Shown piece by piece: positions 25,548-34,341 of a DNA stretch of 64,000 bases. Location of the stretch: contig JBCCGE010000001.1 in assembly GCA_039029455.1 (NCBI GenBank), forward strand, positions 108,570 through 172,569, in the 5' to 3' direction. How positions within the stretch are numbered: the stretch's first letter is position 1; each line of letters starts with the position of its first letter. Both the position numbers and the translations under genes were made by a program. This DNA comes from JBCCGE01 sp039029455. Lineage in GTDB: Bacteria; Pseudomonadota; Gammaproteobacteria; Arenicellales; Poriferihabitantaceae. The notes below the pieces were generated by a model. The model saw only the letters and a program-made list of their open reading frames with translations. It made no database searches and was not told the origin of the DNA.

Positions 25548-26294
25548 ATGCCTAAGATCGACACTCTTGAAATACGAGTTACAGACCCAAAAAAACTGGT
25601 GAATTTCTACCGGGGCGTGCTCGGTATGACGCGCATGGAGGACGAGCGTATGCGCTATGGTGCGGAGGAAGCCGCTATCCGGTTCTTTCCGGCAGAGCGT
25701 CTCTACAAGTCGAGTTCAAATGACGTGTACTGGAAAATTGCATTGTCAGTGCCAGATATTGAACTGGCGTGTTCGCAACTGTCTTCAAAAGGGGTGAGTG
25801 TCGGTCACCCGGAACAGTTCCGTGACGTTGGGTATCTTGCGCACTTTAATGATCCGGGGGGGTTCACTGTCGAGTTGATCGAACATTATTTTAAGGGCGA
25901 TCGCCCGGACACCATCCTGGACGAATCTCTTCTTGGAGGTGGTGCGCGCCTGAACCTGATCACTCTTCGGACAGCGGATATGACGTCAATCAAAAGTCAC
26001 GCAGCTGATTGGGGAATGACCCTGATTTGTATTCAGCCACTGGAAAGTATCGGCTTTACTCTTTACTTCTTCGCGTTCACCAACGAATCACCGCCATCCA
26101 ATGATCTCACCGCGATTGAAAATCGAACCTGGGTCTATCAACGTCCGTACACCGTCCTTGAGATTCAGCACATACATGGTGCAGATCGGGTGACGCAGGT
26201 CGATGCTCAATGCGCTGGATATCAGGGAGTCCGAGTGAGTGGCGTGGTGGCGCCGATCGCGAAAAACGAGCTTCATGTGACAACAGTCGGGTAA
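25548..26294 (+). CDS. VOC (glyoxalase/dioxygenase fold) family protein
   Basis: 248 residues from ATG 25548; the frame is open far upstream but overlaps the GST-family gene there and lacks coding character. The N-terminal VOC module reads L-E-I-R-V-T-D-P-K-K-L-V-N-F-Y-R-G-V-L-G-M, with G-F-T-V-E-L-I at its end; a second, weaker module follows (L-N-L-I-T-L-R-T-A-D). Metal-dependent lyase, dioxygenase or resistance function is possible; the substrate is unknown. Paired with the GST-family gene it may act in thiol-dependent detoxification (inference). Confidence 0.8.
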   Translation: MPKIDTLEIRVTDPKKLVNFYRGVLGMTRMEDERMRYGAEEAAIRFFPAERLYKSSSNDVYWKIALSVPDIELACSQLSSKGVSVGHPEQFRDVGYLAHFNDPGGFTVELIEHYFKGDRPDTILDESLLGGGARLNLITLRTADMTSIKSHAADWGMTLICIQPLESIGFTLYFFAFTNESPPSNDLTAIENRTWVYQRPYTVLEIQHIHGADRVTQVDAQCAGYQGVRVSGVVAPIAKNELHVTTVG

Positions 26295-26514
26295 AAACAA
26301 AAGCTGCACACTGAGACGCGCAAAAAGCGCTCATAATCTTGTGCTGCGAACCGGAACAATCACTCATAAACACTGATTTATACCGGGCACGTCAGTGAAC
26401 ATGAACGTCGTGTTGACGAGGTAATACGGTGTTCCGCCTTCTAACGATTTAACCACGTCCGGGGGCAATAATTGAGGCTATAATGAATTCAGGTTCACAC
26501 CGGAATAAAACCTC

Positions 26515-27345
26515 ATGCTCGATCACGCATCAGAAATTAAGTCGATGAAACTGTACACGCATATAGATCGTGTACGCCGGGAGTTAGATGCGATCGGCAA
26601 GGATTCGAGTGCAGATCTGGACGCAGCGGAGATCAGTGCGTTTGACCAGATGCATTATCACGGTACAGTAGCGGTCGATCACGCAATCGACATGATGGAA
26701 ATCGGTTCGGATTCGTCGGTTCTTGAAATTGGCTCCGGTTTTGGTGGTCCGGCAAGGCACATTGCTAACCGCACGGGTGCTAAAGTTACTGCGGTTGAGT
26801 TACAGCAAGATCAGAACGATCTCGCCGCTGAGCTCACGGATCGATGTCATTTGGCTCATCTGATCGATCACGTCGCTGGAGACTTTTTGTCCCAGCAATG
26901 GGAGCAGCGGTTCGATGGAATTGTCAGCTGGTTGGCGATTTTTCATATTGCCGAACGCGACACGCTTTTGCGGTCTTCTCGAGAAATTCTCAAACCCGGC
27001 GGGTTGTTTTTCGCCGAGGACATGTACAGTCGAAGTCCGATGGATGACGTCGAGCGCGATGAGTTGGGGCGTGGCATGTACGCCGCTTATTTGCCGGACT
27101 GGGACACCTATCAGAAGGACTTTACCGATCAGGGATTTGATCTGATACGATGTGACGAGATGTCAGATGACTGGACCGATTTCACTACAAATCGCCTTGC
27201 TGACTATCGCGCCGCCCGCGAGCGGCACGTGCAGATCCATAATGAGGCAACTTACAATGCGATGGAAGAGTTTTACGATTTAGTCAATCGACATTTCCGT
27301 TCAGGTAAACTGGGCGGAGTGCGCATTTTGGCGCGAAAGCGCTAG
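26515..27345 (+). CDS. Class I SAM-dependent methyltransferase
   Basis: 276 residues. The SAM-binding glycine motif is V-L-E-I-G-S-G-F-G-G-P-A-R near residue 65, with an acidic residue at the end of beta 2 (V-T-A-V-E-L). The motifs G-I-V-S-W-L-A-I-F-H-I and L-K-P-G-G-L-F-F-A-E-D are typical of small-molecule N- or C-methyltransferases of the phosphoethanolamine/sarcosine type. It lies 60 bases before the ABC importer, and the two may be co-expressed. Confidence 0.85.
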   Translation: MLDHASEIKSMKLYTHIDRVRRELDAIGKDSSADLDAAEISAFDQMHYHGTVAVDHAIDMMEIGSDSSVLEIGSGFGGPARHIANRTGAKVTAVELQQDQNDLAAELTDRCHLAHLIDHVAGDFLSQQWEQRFDGIVSWLAIFHIAERDTLLRSSREILKPGGLFFAEDMYSRSPMDDVERDELGRGMYAAYLPDWDTYQKDFTDQGFDLIRCDEMSDDWTDFTTNRLADYRAARERHVQIHNEATYNAMEEFYDLVNRHFRSGKLGGVRILARKR

Positions 27346-27405
27346 CGTTCCGATATTCTTAAGACACAGTCAACTTGAGACAACGACAAAAAGAGGGCAC
27401 ACCAA

Positions 27406-28722
27406 ATGAAAAAAGATTCCAGTAGCTCGTTCAAACAAACCCGGACAAATTTGTCCAGGAGAAAGACGCTGAAAACAATCGGCGCAATCGCAGGTGCTGG
27501 TGCAGCAACTCAGGTATCACCGCTGATTTTTCCACACGCTTACGCATCAGCTGAACCGATCAAAATCGGCGCGCAATTTCACCGCACCGGCATCGGCGCA
27601 TCCTACGGTCGCTGGTACGAACGAACGGCAAACGCGGCGGTTAAGCTGATCAACGACGAAGGTGGCATCAACGGACGTCCGGTCGAGCTTGTTGTTGAGG
27701 ATGACGGTACGGATCCAAAGCGAGGTGCCGAGGTGGTGGAGAAGTTCGCCACGCAGCACAAGGTCGATGTGGCCTACGGAACGCTGTTTTCACACGTGGT
27801 TATAGGATCGTCTCCTCGGGCCGGTGAGCTCAAATTGCCTTATGTCGTCGTGTCAGAGGGGCATCACGTGGCCTCCGGAAACCTGAACAGGTATGTGTTT
27901 CAGCCCGGCATCACCGATGTTCGGTCCCAGGTGATTTCGATGGCGCCGTGGGTGTCGCAAAATCTCGGCAAAAAAGTCACAATGATCTTTCCGGACTTTG
28001 CATTTGGACACGATCACCGGGATTACTTCTCGGAAGCAATTGCCAATCAGGGCGGCGAAGTGCTTGAAAAAATTGCCATCCCCCCAACGGAGACCTCGTT
28101 CACACGTTATTTCCCAAGAATTCCACGCGATACTGAAGTGCTTTACCATGTGATGGTGGGCCCCGGTGTTTTAACGTTTGTTAAAGAAATGGGACAGCAT
28201 TTTGGCAGCAAGCGCCCCGAAATTTTTGGATTCATCGATTCCCTTGAGGCTGTGGACCTGTCGACTCCCCAACTGGAGTTCCTCGAAGGGACGTATTTCT
28301 GGGAAGGCAATCCGCGATACGCCCAGTCAAACCAAAGCGAGCACGACAAGTTCTATCGAGCGGCTGTTGGTGTTGACGATAATGGCGCCAGTCTTGCCGA
28401 TCCCAAAGATGTGTCCACCTACGCACATATGTTTGGATGCTGGGAGTCGCTTTTAATAATCAAACAGGCAATGGAAGCCAGTGACTACAGCGGTCCGAAA
28501 GACAAGGCGGCATTTATCGAAGCGATGGAATCACTGTCCAGTTTTGATGAAGGTCGAAATCACCCTCAGGGCAGCAAGGTATTCAATCCGCAGATCCATC
28601 AATCTTTTGGTCACCAGTACATTTCCAAAGTGGAAGGCGGACGCATGAACGTCGTCCACAAAACTTCGATTGAAGACGGAATGTATGAACCGTCCGGTGA
28701 TTACACAAAGATGCCTTTGTAA
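27406..28722 (+). CDS. LivJ-type ABC transporter substrate-binding protein
   Basis: 438 residues with a Tat-like signal: S-R-R-K-T-L-K-T-I-G, then a G/A-rich hydrophobic stretch ending Y-A-S-A. The mature protein is a two-lobed type I periplasmic binding protein (P-I-K-I-G-A-Q-F-H-R-T-G at the N-lobe, V-D-V-A-Y-G-T-L-F-S in the ligand region). It belongs to the branched-chain amino acid / amide / urea group; the ligand is not known. First gene of the livJHMGF-type cluster, followed by an attenuating hairpin. Confidence 0.88.
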   Translation: MKKDSSSSFKQTRTNLSRRKTLKTIGAIAGAGAATQVSPLIFPHAYASAEPIKIGAQFHRTGIGASYGRWYERTANAAVKLINDEGGINGRPVELVVEDDGTDPKRGAEVVEKFATQHKVDVAYGTLFSHVVIGSSPRAGELKLPYVVVSEGHHVASGNLNRYVFQPGITDVRSQVISMAPWVSQNLGKKVTMIFPDFAFGHDHRDYFSEAIANQGGEVLEKIAIPPTETSFTRYFPRIPRDTEVLYHVMVGPGVLTFVKEMGQHFGSKRPEIFGFIDSLEAVDLSTPQLEFLEGTYFWEGNPRYAQSNQSEHDKFYRAAVGVDDNGASLADPKDVSTYAHMFGCWESLLIIKQAMEASDYSGPKDKAAFIEAMESLSSFDEGRNHPQGSKVFNPQIHQSFGHQYISKVEGGRMNVVHKTSIEDGMYEPSGDYTKMPL

Positions 28723-28745
28723 AAAACAGCTGGCCATCACATCAC

Positions 28746-28777
28746 AGCAATGACCTTTCGGGGTCATTGCTTTTTTT
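28746..28777 (+). terminator. Intrinsic terminator between binding protein and permease genes
   Basis: Perfect 10-base stem AGCAATGACC / GGTCATTGCT with a 6-base loop, then TTTTTTT. It sits between the binding-protein and permease genes and should keep the binding protein in excess by partial termination. Confidence 0.9.
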
Positions 28778-28797
28778 AAGGCCGGAAATAGTCTCCC

Positions 28798-29682
28798 TTG
28801 GATTTCGGACCCTATCTATTCCTGGCCACGCTTGAGGGCCTGGTTCAAGCGGCGGTGTTGTGCCTGACCGCGCTCGGACTGTCACTGGTGTTTGGCGTCA
28901 TGCGCGTGGTCAATGTTGCCCATGGCGAGTTTTATATGCTGGGGGCAGTTCTCGCCTGGTGGATTACAGGGTGGTTTATCAACCATCCTGCGGTCGGATT
29001 TCTGCTTGCACTGGTATTGGGCCCGGCACTGGTTGGCGTTATCGCCTGGATCTGCGAACGATTCATTCTGCGACGGATTGAATACGATCCCGAAGCGACT
29101 ATCGTCGCGACTATTGGAATTCTTTACATTCTGCAACAGTCGGCGCTATTGACGTTTGGTCCCGATGCGCGTCCGGTCGATACCCCTTTTTACTTTCGCG
29201 TCGAGTTCCCCTGGTTTGGATATTCGGGTTACAAATTACTGGTTATCGCCGCCGCAGCTTGCCTGTTGTCCGTTGCGTGGTTTGTGATAACCCGAACCCG
29301 AATCGGATTGATCATGAGAGCTACACAGTTCGATCGGGAAACTGCGCAGACGTTCGGTATTTCAGTCAATAAGGTCTATGCGCTGGTGTTTGCAGCCGGT
29401 GCCGCTTTCGCGGCGGTTGCAGCCGTACTCATCGTTCCGATTCAGCAGGCACATTATCTTATGGGTGGAGATCCGCTACTGCTGTCGTTTATTGTCGTTA
29501 TCATCGGTGGACTGGGAAGCCTCAGGGGGACTCTGGTCGCCGCACTGTTGATTGGTTTGAGTGACGGCATTATTTCCGTGTTCTTCTCGCCGACACTGGC
29601 AAAGATGGTATCCACGTTGCTGGTGGCGCTGGTATTGGTGTTTCGACCCCAGGGTCTTTTTGGCGTCAGGAACCGACTCTAG
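28798..29682 (+). CDS. LivH-type ABC permease
   Basis: 294 residues, about eight membrane helices, probable TTG start. Conserved G-L-S-L-V-F-G-V-M-R-V-V-N-V-A-H-G-E-F-Y-M-L-G near the N-terminus and I-V-V-I-I-G-G-L-G-S-L-R-G-T in the coupling region identify the LivH family. It forms the channel with LivM. Confidence 0.9.
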   Translation: MDFGPYLFLATLEGLVQAAVLCLTALGLSLVFGVMRVVNVAHGEFYMLGAVLAWWITGWFINHPAVGFLLALVLGPALVGVIAWICERFILRRIEYDPEATIVATIGILYILQQSALLTFGPDARPVDTPFYFRVEFPWFGYSGYKLLVIAAAACLLSVAWFVITRTRIGLIMRATQFDRETAQTFGISVNKVYALVFAAGAAFAAVAAVLIVPIQQAHYLMGGDPLLLSFIVVIIGGLGSLRGTLVAALLIGLSDGIISVFFSPTLAKMVSTLLVALVLVFRPQGLFGVRNRL

Positions 29683-29684
29683 TC

Positions 29685-30647
29685 ATGAATACGGATAGCA
29701 TGAGTAAATCGATCGGTCTCCATGCGGCGGTGATCTTAGTGCTGTTTTTGCTGCAGTTTGTTCTTCCGGAATATCACCATCTTTCGGTTACCCGAATCAT
29801 GCTGCTGGCCGTTTTCGCTATGGGATTCAATCTGTTATTCGGGTATTCGGGTCTGTTGAGCCTGGGGCACGCCATGTTCTTTGCATCGGGAATGTACGGC
29901 GCGGGACTTGCCGCCTATCACCTATCGTGGTCGGTTCCGGTTTCCTTTTTCTTTGGTATCGGGTGCGGTTTTTTGCTCTCACTGGTGCTGGGTGCGATTG
30001 CATTGCGGACTACCGGTGTCGCTTTCATGATCGTGACATTGATGTTCTCTCAGGTCGCCTATCTGGTCATCGTGTATTTCACGACCTACACCCGCGGTGA
30101 TGAGGGCCTGGTTATGCCGGAGGCTGCACGGAGTTTTGGATTTCTGGGCAGAGAGTTCCTGCTGACCGACCCGATGACACGCTACAACCTGGCGCTGATA
30201 TTGCTGGCGTTGAGTATGCTCATTGTCATTCTGCTGGTGCGTGGCAGATTCGGTCGATCCCTTGTCGCGATTCGGGAGAACGAGTCCCGAACTCGAATGC
30301 TCGGCTTCAACACTTATGCAATCAAGCTCAAAGCGCTGACCGCTTCGGGCACGATATCCGCTTCAGCCGGTGCGGCCTACGCATTGATGTTCGCCTATAT
30401 TGGATCGTCTTTTGCCACTATTCAGTACTCCATCGATCCGCTGCTCTACACGCTGCTGGGAGGTGCCGGGACGGTCCTGGGTCCGGTTCTGGGCACCTTT
30501 TTGATGTTCTACCTGATCGATATCGCCAGCGAATATACGACCGCCTATTTGCTGGTTGCAGGGATAATTCTGGTGTTACTGGTGCTGTTCTTCCCACGCG
30601 GATTATTGGGCACGCTGAAGGAGAAATGGATTCGGTGGTTGCCATGA
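29685..30647 (+). CDS. LivM-type ABC permease
   Basis: 320 residues, about ten helices. G-F-N-L-L-F-G-Y-S-G-L-L-S-L-G-H-A-M-F near the start and the LivM coupling segment R-E-N-E-S-R-T-R-M-L-G are present. The downstream G-G-A-G-T-V-L-G-P-V-L-G also fits. It starts 2 bases after livH, and its stop overlaps the start of the ATPase gene. Confidence 0.9.
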   Translation: MNTDSMSKSIGLHAAVILVLFLLQFVLPEYHHLSVTRIMLLAVFAMGFNLLFGYSGLLSLGHAMFFASGMYGAGLAAYHLSWSVPVSFFFGIGCGFLLSLVLGAIALRTTGVAFMIVTLMFSQVAYLVIVYFTTYTRGDEGLVMPEAARSFGFLGREFLLTDPMTRYNLALILLALSMLIVILLVRGRFGRSLVAIRENESRTRMLGFNTYAIKLKALTASGTISASAGAAYALMFAYIGSSFATIQYSIDPLLYTLLGGAGTVLGPVLGTFLMFYLIDIASEYTTAYLLVAGIILVLLVLFFPRGLLGTLKEKWIRWLP

Positions 30648-31351
30648 CATTACTCAAAGCACATTCGGTTTCCAGGCAGTTTGGCGGACTCAAAGCCGTT
30701 GACGGTGTTGATTTCGAGCTGCAACAGGGAGAGATCAGGGCCATTATCGGTCCGAACGGCGCCGGTAAAACGACTTTTGTCAGTCTGTTGTGCGGTCGGC
30801 TGGAAGTGTCTGACGGTCGAATCGTATTCGACCAGGAGGACATCACGAATCTGCCGGCTTATCAGCGCGCACGCCGCGGTATCGCCTACACGTTCCAGAT
30901 CACCAGTATTTATCCCCGATTGACTGCGTATGAAAATGTGGCTATCGCGGCACAGAATGCGCTTCAACAGGACCAAAGCGTCCACGAACGTGCCGTTCAG
31001 GCGATGGAGAGTGCCGGCATTGCCCATCTTGGAAAGGAGCGCGCAGGGGATCTCGCCTACGGCCATCAGCGGGTGCTTGAAGTCACAATGGGGCTGGCGA
31101 TGTCACCGAGACTGTTGATTCTTGACGAGCCGACTCAGGGTCTGTCCGATGGAGAAATCGACCAGTTTTGCCGTCTTGTCAGGCAGGTGAGTGAACGCGC
31201 CACTGTGTTACTGATCGAACACAATATGCAGGTTGTCATGACGCTGGCACAAACTATTACCGTCATGGATCAGGGTCGGATACTGGCACAGGGGCGCCCC
31301 GAAGAAATACAGAACGATGCGGCTGTGCAGGCAGCGTATCTGGGCACATGA
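30644..31351 (+). CDS. LivG-type ABC ATPase
   Basis: 235 residues from ATG 30644, which overlaps the livM stop as ATGA, so translation is coupled; an in-frame ATG at 30626 is less likely. Walker A G-P-N-G-A-G-K-T-T, Q-loop region F-Q-I-T, Walker B L-L-I-L-D-E-P-T, and H-loop I-E-H-N-M. The usual LSGGQ signature is L-A-Y-G-H-Q-R, a common variant in LivG proteins. Confidence 0.92.
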   Translation: MTLLKAHSVSRQFGGLKAVDGVDFELQQGEIRAIIGPNGAGKTTFVSLLCGRLEVSDGRIVFDQEDITNLPAYQRARRGIAYTFQITSIYPRLTAYENVAIAAQNALQQDQSVHERAVQAMESAGIAHLGKERAGDLAYGHQRVLEVTMGLAMSPRLLILDEPTQGLSDGEIDQFCRLVRQVSERATVLLIEHNMQVVMTLAQTITVMDQGRILAQGRPEEIQNDAAVQAAYLGT

Positions 31352-32043
31352 TCCTGCAGATCAAATCGTTGAACAGTTACTACGGGAACGTGCATGTTCT
31401 CCGTGATCTGGAGCTGACCGTTTCGCCCGGTGAGGTGCTGTGCATGCTTGGCCGCAACGGCGCCGGTAAGACCACAATTTTAAAATCGGTGATGGGTCTG
31501 GTGCGGATGCAGGGTTCCGTCACTATGGGTGGTCATGAAATCGCTCAGTTGCCACCCCACGAGATACCCAAAATGGGGGTTGGCTATGTGCCCCAGGGTC
31601 GTCGATTGTTCTCGGAGTTGACTGTTGAAGAAAATCTGGAAATCGGTTTGATGGTTCGAAAGCAGGGCAGGTCCACTCTCGACTCGGTGTTTGAGTTGTT
31701 CCCGGTGCTTGAGCAGCGATTGCGACAGGTCTCCGGCACATTGAGCGGGGGCGAGCAGCAAATGCTGGCGATGGCACGCGCGCTTTGTATTCAGCCTGGT
31801 GTATTGCTGCTTGATGAACCCACTGAGGGTCTTATGCCGTCGATGATCAGGACCATAAGAGACTCTATCAAGACTTTGCGCGAGAGGGGTGTGGCAATAC
31901 TTCTGGTGGAACAACGTGTGGATGCGGTGTTACCCGTAGCCGATCGGGTCGCATTTATTGAGAGCGGATCGCTGCAGGCGGAAGTTACCTCACAACAGCT
32001 CGGTGATCAGCCCGAACTCATACATCGCTACATCGGTATCTGA
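31348..32043 (+). CDS. LivF-type ABC ATPase
   Basis: 231 residues, overlapping the previous gene by 4 bases. Walker A G-R-N-G-A-G-K-T-T, signature L-S-G-G-E-Q-Q, Walker B L-L-L-D-E-P-T-E, and switch V-E-Q-R. Completes a five-gene branched-chain-type importer. Confidence 0.92.
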   Translation: MILQIKSLNSYYGNVHVLRDLELTVSPGEVLCMLGRNGAGKTTILKSVMGLVRMQGSVTMGGHEIAQLPPHEIPKMGVGYVPQGRRLFSELTVEENLEIGLMVRKQGRSTLDSVFELFPVLEQRLRQVSGTLSGGEQQMLAMARALCIQPGVLLLDEPTEGLMPSMIRTIRDSIKTLRERGVAILLVEQRVDAVLPVADRVAFIESGSLQAEVTSQQLGDQPELIHRYIGI

Positions 32044-32072
32044 GAACCAGCGTTTACAAACGCGATTGCGTG

Positions 32073-32696
32073 CTAATTTGAGAGCGTTTCGACCAGCGTG
32101 ATTCCGGCTGACTTCATCACATCCAACTGTGTCGCCAGTGAGCCGTTCAGATCAATTGCGCGACAGGCCGGCAGCACTACGGTGGTGTCCAGTCCCAGCT
32201 GCGCCGCATCCACCGCCGACCAGGCGACGCAGTAATCCGTTGCCAGCCCGACCATAACCACTTTGCTGATCTGACGATCTTTTAAATACCCGTATAAACC
32301 GGTTGAGGTTTTGTGGTCGTTTTCGAAGAAGGCTGAATAGCTGTCAATTTCCGGGCGGAAGCCTTTTCTAACCACCATCTGGCAGGCGTTGGTGTCAAGG
32401 TCGGCGTGAAATTCAGCACCCGCACTGCCAATTACGCAGTGAACGGGCCACAACACCTGGGGACCGTAGTCCAGTTCGATGGTTTCAAACGGCTCTCGGC
32501 CGGGTTGATTGGTGGCGAAGCTGACGTGCTCTTCGGGATGCCAGTCCTGAGTAAAAATTACCGTTTTGAATTTTTGCATCATCGCGTTGATGGGTGCGAC
32601 GATCTCGTCACCCCGATCAACGGCAAGCGAGCCACCCGGGCAAAAGTCGTTTTGTACATCGATTACAATCAGCGCCGTATCGTTTGTGGTGTTCAT
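32073..32696 (-). CDS. pncA: Nicotinamidase (isochorismatase fold)
   Basis: 207 residues from ATG 32696. Catalytic triad D13 (I-D-V-Q-N-D-F), K111 (V-R-K-G-F) and C156 (A-T-D-Y-C-V); metal ligands D51 and H53 (T-Q-D-W-H) and H86. It hydrolyses nicotinamide to nicotinate, feeding the nicotinate phosphoribosyltransferase encoded 1.6 kb away on the other strand. Starts are back to back with the membrane gene, only 14 bases apart. Confidence 0.92.
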   Translation of the reverse strand: MNTTNDTALIVIDVQNDFCPGGSLAVDRGDEIVAPINAMMQKFKTVIFTQDWHPEEHVSFATNQPGREPFETIELDYGPQVLWPVHCVIGSAGAEFHADLDTNACQMVVRKGFRPEIDSYSAFFENDHKTSTGLYGYLKDRQISKVVMVGLATDYCVAWSAVDAAQLGLDTTVVLPACRAIDLNGSLATQLDVMKSAGITLVETLSN

Positions 32697-32710
32697 CAAG
32701 ACGTCTCATA

Positions 32711-34186
32711 GTGAATGCAAACATTATACCGAAGTCCCCTTTGTTGATTTTGCGATTTCCATTGCCACTCCTGCTGATCCTTGCGGTCGCGTTACCGAAT
32801 TCGGTTTACGCGCACAGCGCTGAGCGCGGACTGGTCATGCTGTTGCCAACCGGCTACTACGTGGTCGGTGGTGCATTGGCTGTATTGGTGTCTTTTTGTC
32901 TGCTGGCTTTTGGTCGCGAGCAGTGGCTGCACAGACTTGCGCAATGCCGTGTTGCAATCACTTCTTCACGAGTGTTTTCAAATCACTGGTGCAGCTGGGC
33001 ATCGGCCGTGTTCCTGGGTTTACTGATCGTTGCCGGGTACACCGGTTCATCCGATCCACTGTCCAATCCTCTGCCGCTGGTCATCTGGACCGTTTGGTGG
33101 GTTGGTATTGTGATTCTCCATTGCGTGTTCGGAAACCTTTGGTATTACATCAATCCCTGGTCGGGTCCACTGCAGAGTGTGGCAAATTATGTGAAGGCAC
33201 TTCCCGGATTAGCGCTTCCGAAAAAGCTGGGCTACAGCGTTGCCATTGTGCAGTTCTTTGGTTTTGCATTGTTTGAACTTGTCGATCTTGCGCCTGAAGA
33301 TCCCCGTCGGCTGGCCACGGCTGTATTGTGCTATTGGTCTTTTAATTTTCTGGCCATGATAATTTTCGGAGAACGTGACTGGCGTCAGCGCGCCGAACCA
33401 TTCTCGATATTTTTCAGATTGCTCGGGGCGTGTGCGCCTCTTGTCTGGACAGACGAGGGAAAAAGTGAATCGAACCATGAGCAAATATCTGTGTCACTGT
33501 CGTGGCCCGGATCGGGACTACTGACTTTGCCTGCTCTGCCGATATCCGGGGTCGTCTTTGTCCTGACCACGCTATCGGCTGTTTCATTCGACGGCTTTGC
33601 CCGGACCTTTGCCTGGCTCGGCTGGATCAATGTAAACCCTCTTGAATTTCCGGGACGGAGTGCGGTTCAGCTCAGCAACGCGGCAGGCTTGCTCATGAGC
33701 TCGCTGCTGCTGACAGGTGTGTTCATCATTGTCGTCTATGCAGGCTGGCGCTTTGCAGATCGGTCGGCATCGACCCAGCTGATCGATTGGCGTCAAGCTA
33801 CGGGGCGTTTGGTGTACTCGATTATTCCTATTTCAATAGCCTTTCATATTGCCCACTACCTGACAGTATTGCTGGTGAATGGTCAGTACGCTCTGATAGC
33901 GTTTATTGACCCGTTCAATCTTGGTTGGGGGCATTCCGACCATGGTTGGCATGTGACGACATCGTTTCTGAACAATCTCGACAGTGTTCGAATGCTTTGG
34001 AATTTGCAGACCGCAGTCATTGTACTGGGTCATATCGTCGGTATTGGGGTGGCCCATTTGATTGCGATTGAAATGACTCGTAACGATTTAAGGTTGGCCA
34101 CACAAAGTCAGCTTTTTCTGGCGTTGTTAATGGTTGGCTATACCGTGTTTGGATTATGGCTGCTGTCCACCGCGTCGATCGGTTAG
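32711..34186 (+). CDS. Polytopic membrane protein of unknown function
   Basis: 491 residues from GTG 32711; the longer upstream reading overlaps pncA and is not coding-like. A signal-like start (L-L-L-I-L-A-V-A-L-P-N-S-V-Y-A-H-S) precedes about ten to twelve hydrophobic helices. Motifs include N-L-W-Y-Y-I-N-P-W-S, S-F-D-G-F, and H-Y-L-T-V-L-L-V-N-G-Q-Y. From memory these resemble uncharacterised bacterial membrane proteins that databases call fenitrothion hydrolase-like; that label is not evidence of such activity. Its place between pncA and pncB suggests a link to pyridine nucleotide precursors, which is inference. Confidence 0.7.
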   Translation: MNANIIPKSPLLILRFPLPLLLILAVALPNSVYAHSAERGLVMLLPTGYYVVGGALAVLVSFCLLAFGREQWLHRLAQCRVAITSSRVFSNHWCSWASAVFLGLLIVAGYTGSSDPLSNPLPLVIWTVWWVGIVILHCVFGNLWYYINPWSGPLQSVANYVKALPGLALPKKLGYSVAIVQFFGFALFELVDLAPEDPRRLATAVLCYWSFNFLAMIIFGERDWRQRAEPFSIFFRLLGACAPLVWTDEGKSESNHEQISVSLSWPGSGLLTLPALPISGVVFVLTTLSAVSFDGFARTFAWLGWINVNPLEFPGRSAVQLSNAAGLLMSSLLLTGVFIIVVYAGWRFADRSASTQLIDWRQATGRLVYSIIPISIAFHIAHYLTVLLVNGQYALIAFIDPFNLGWGHSDHGWHVTTSFLNNLDSVRMLWNLQTAVIVLGHIVGIGVAHLIAIEMTRNDLRLATQSQLFLALLMVGYTVFGLWLLSTASIG

Positions 34187-34341
34187 TTGTTTTCGCCGGT
34201 TTGGTCTTGGGTGTGGAGAGGGGATTCAGATTTTAAGCGCGGTATTGATGTTTTTGCGACAGGCTAACGCAGTGTAAAAAGGTACAATACGCCGCACTTC
34301 CGTATGTCTATTTGCGAGCACTGATCGTGATTTATACACAC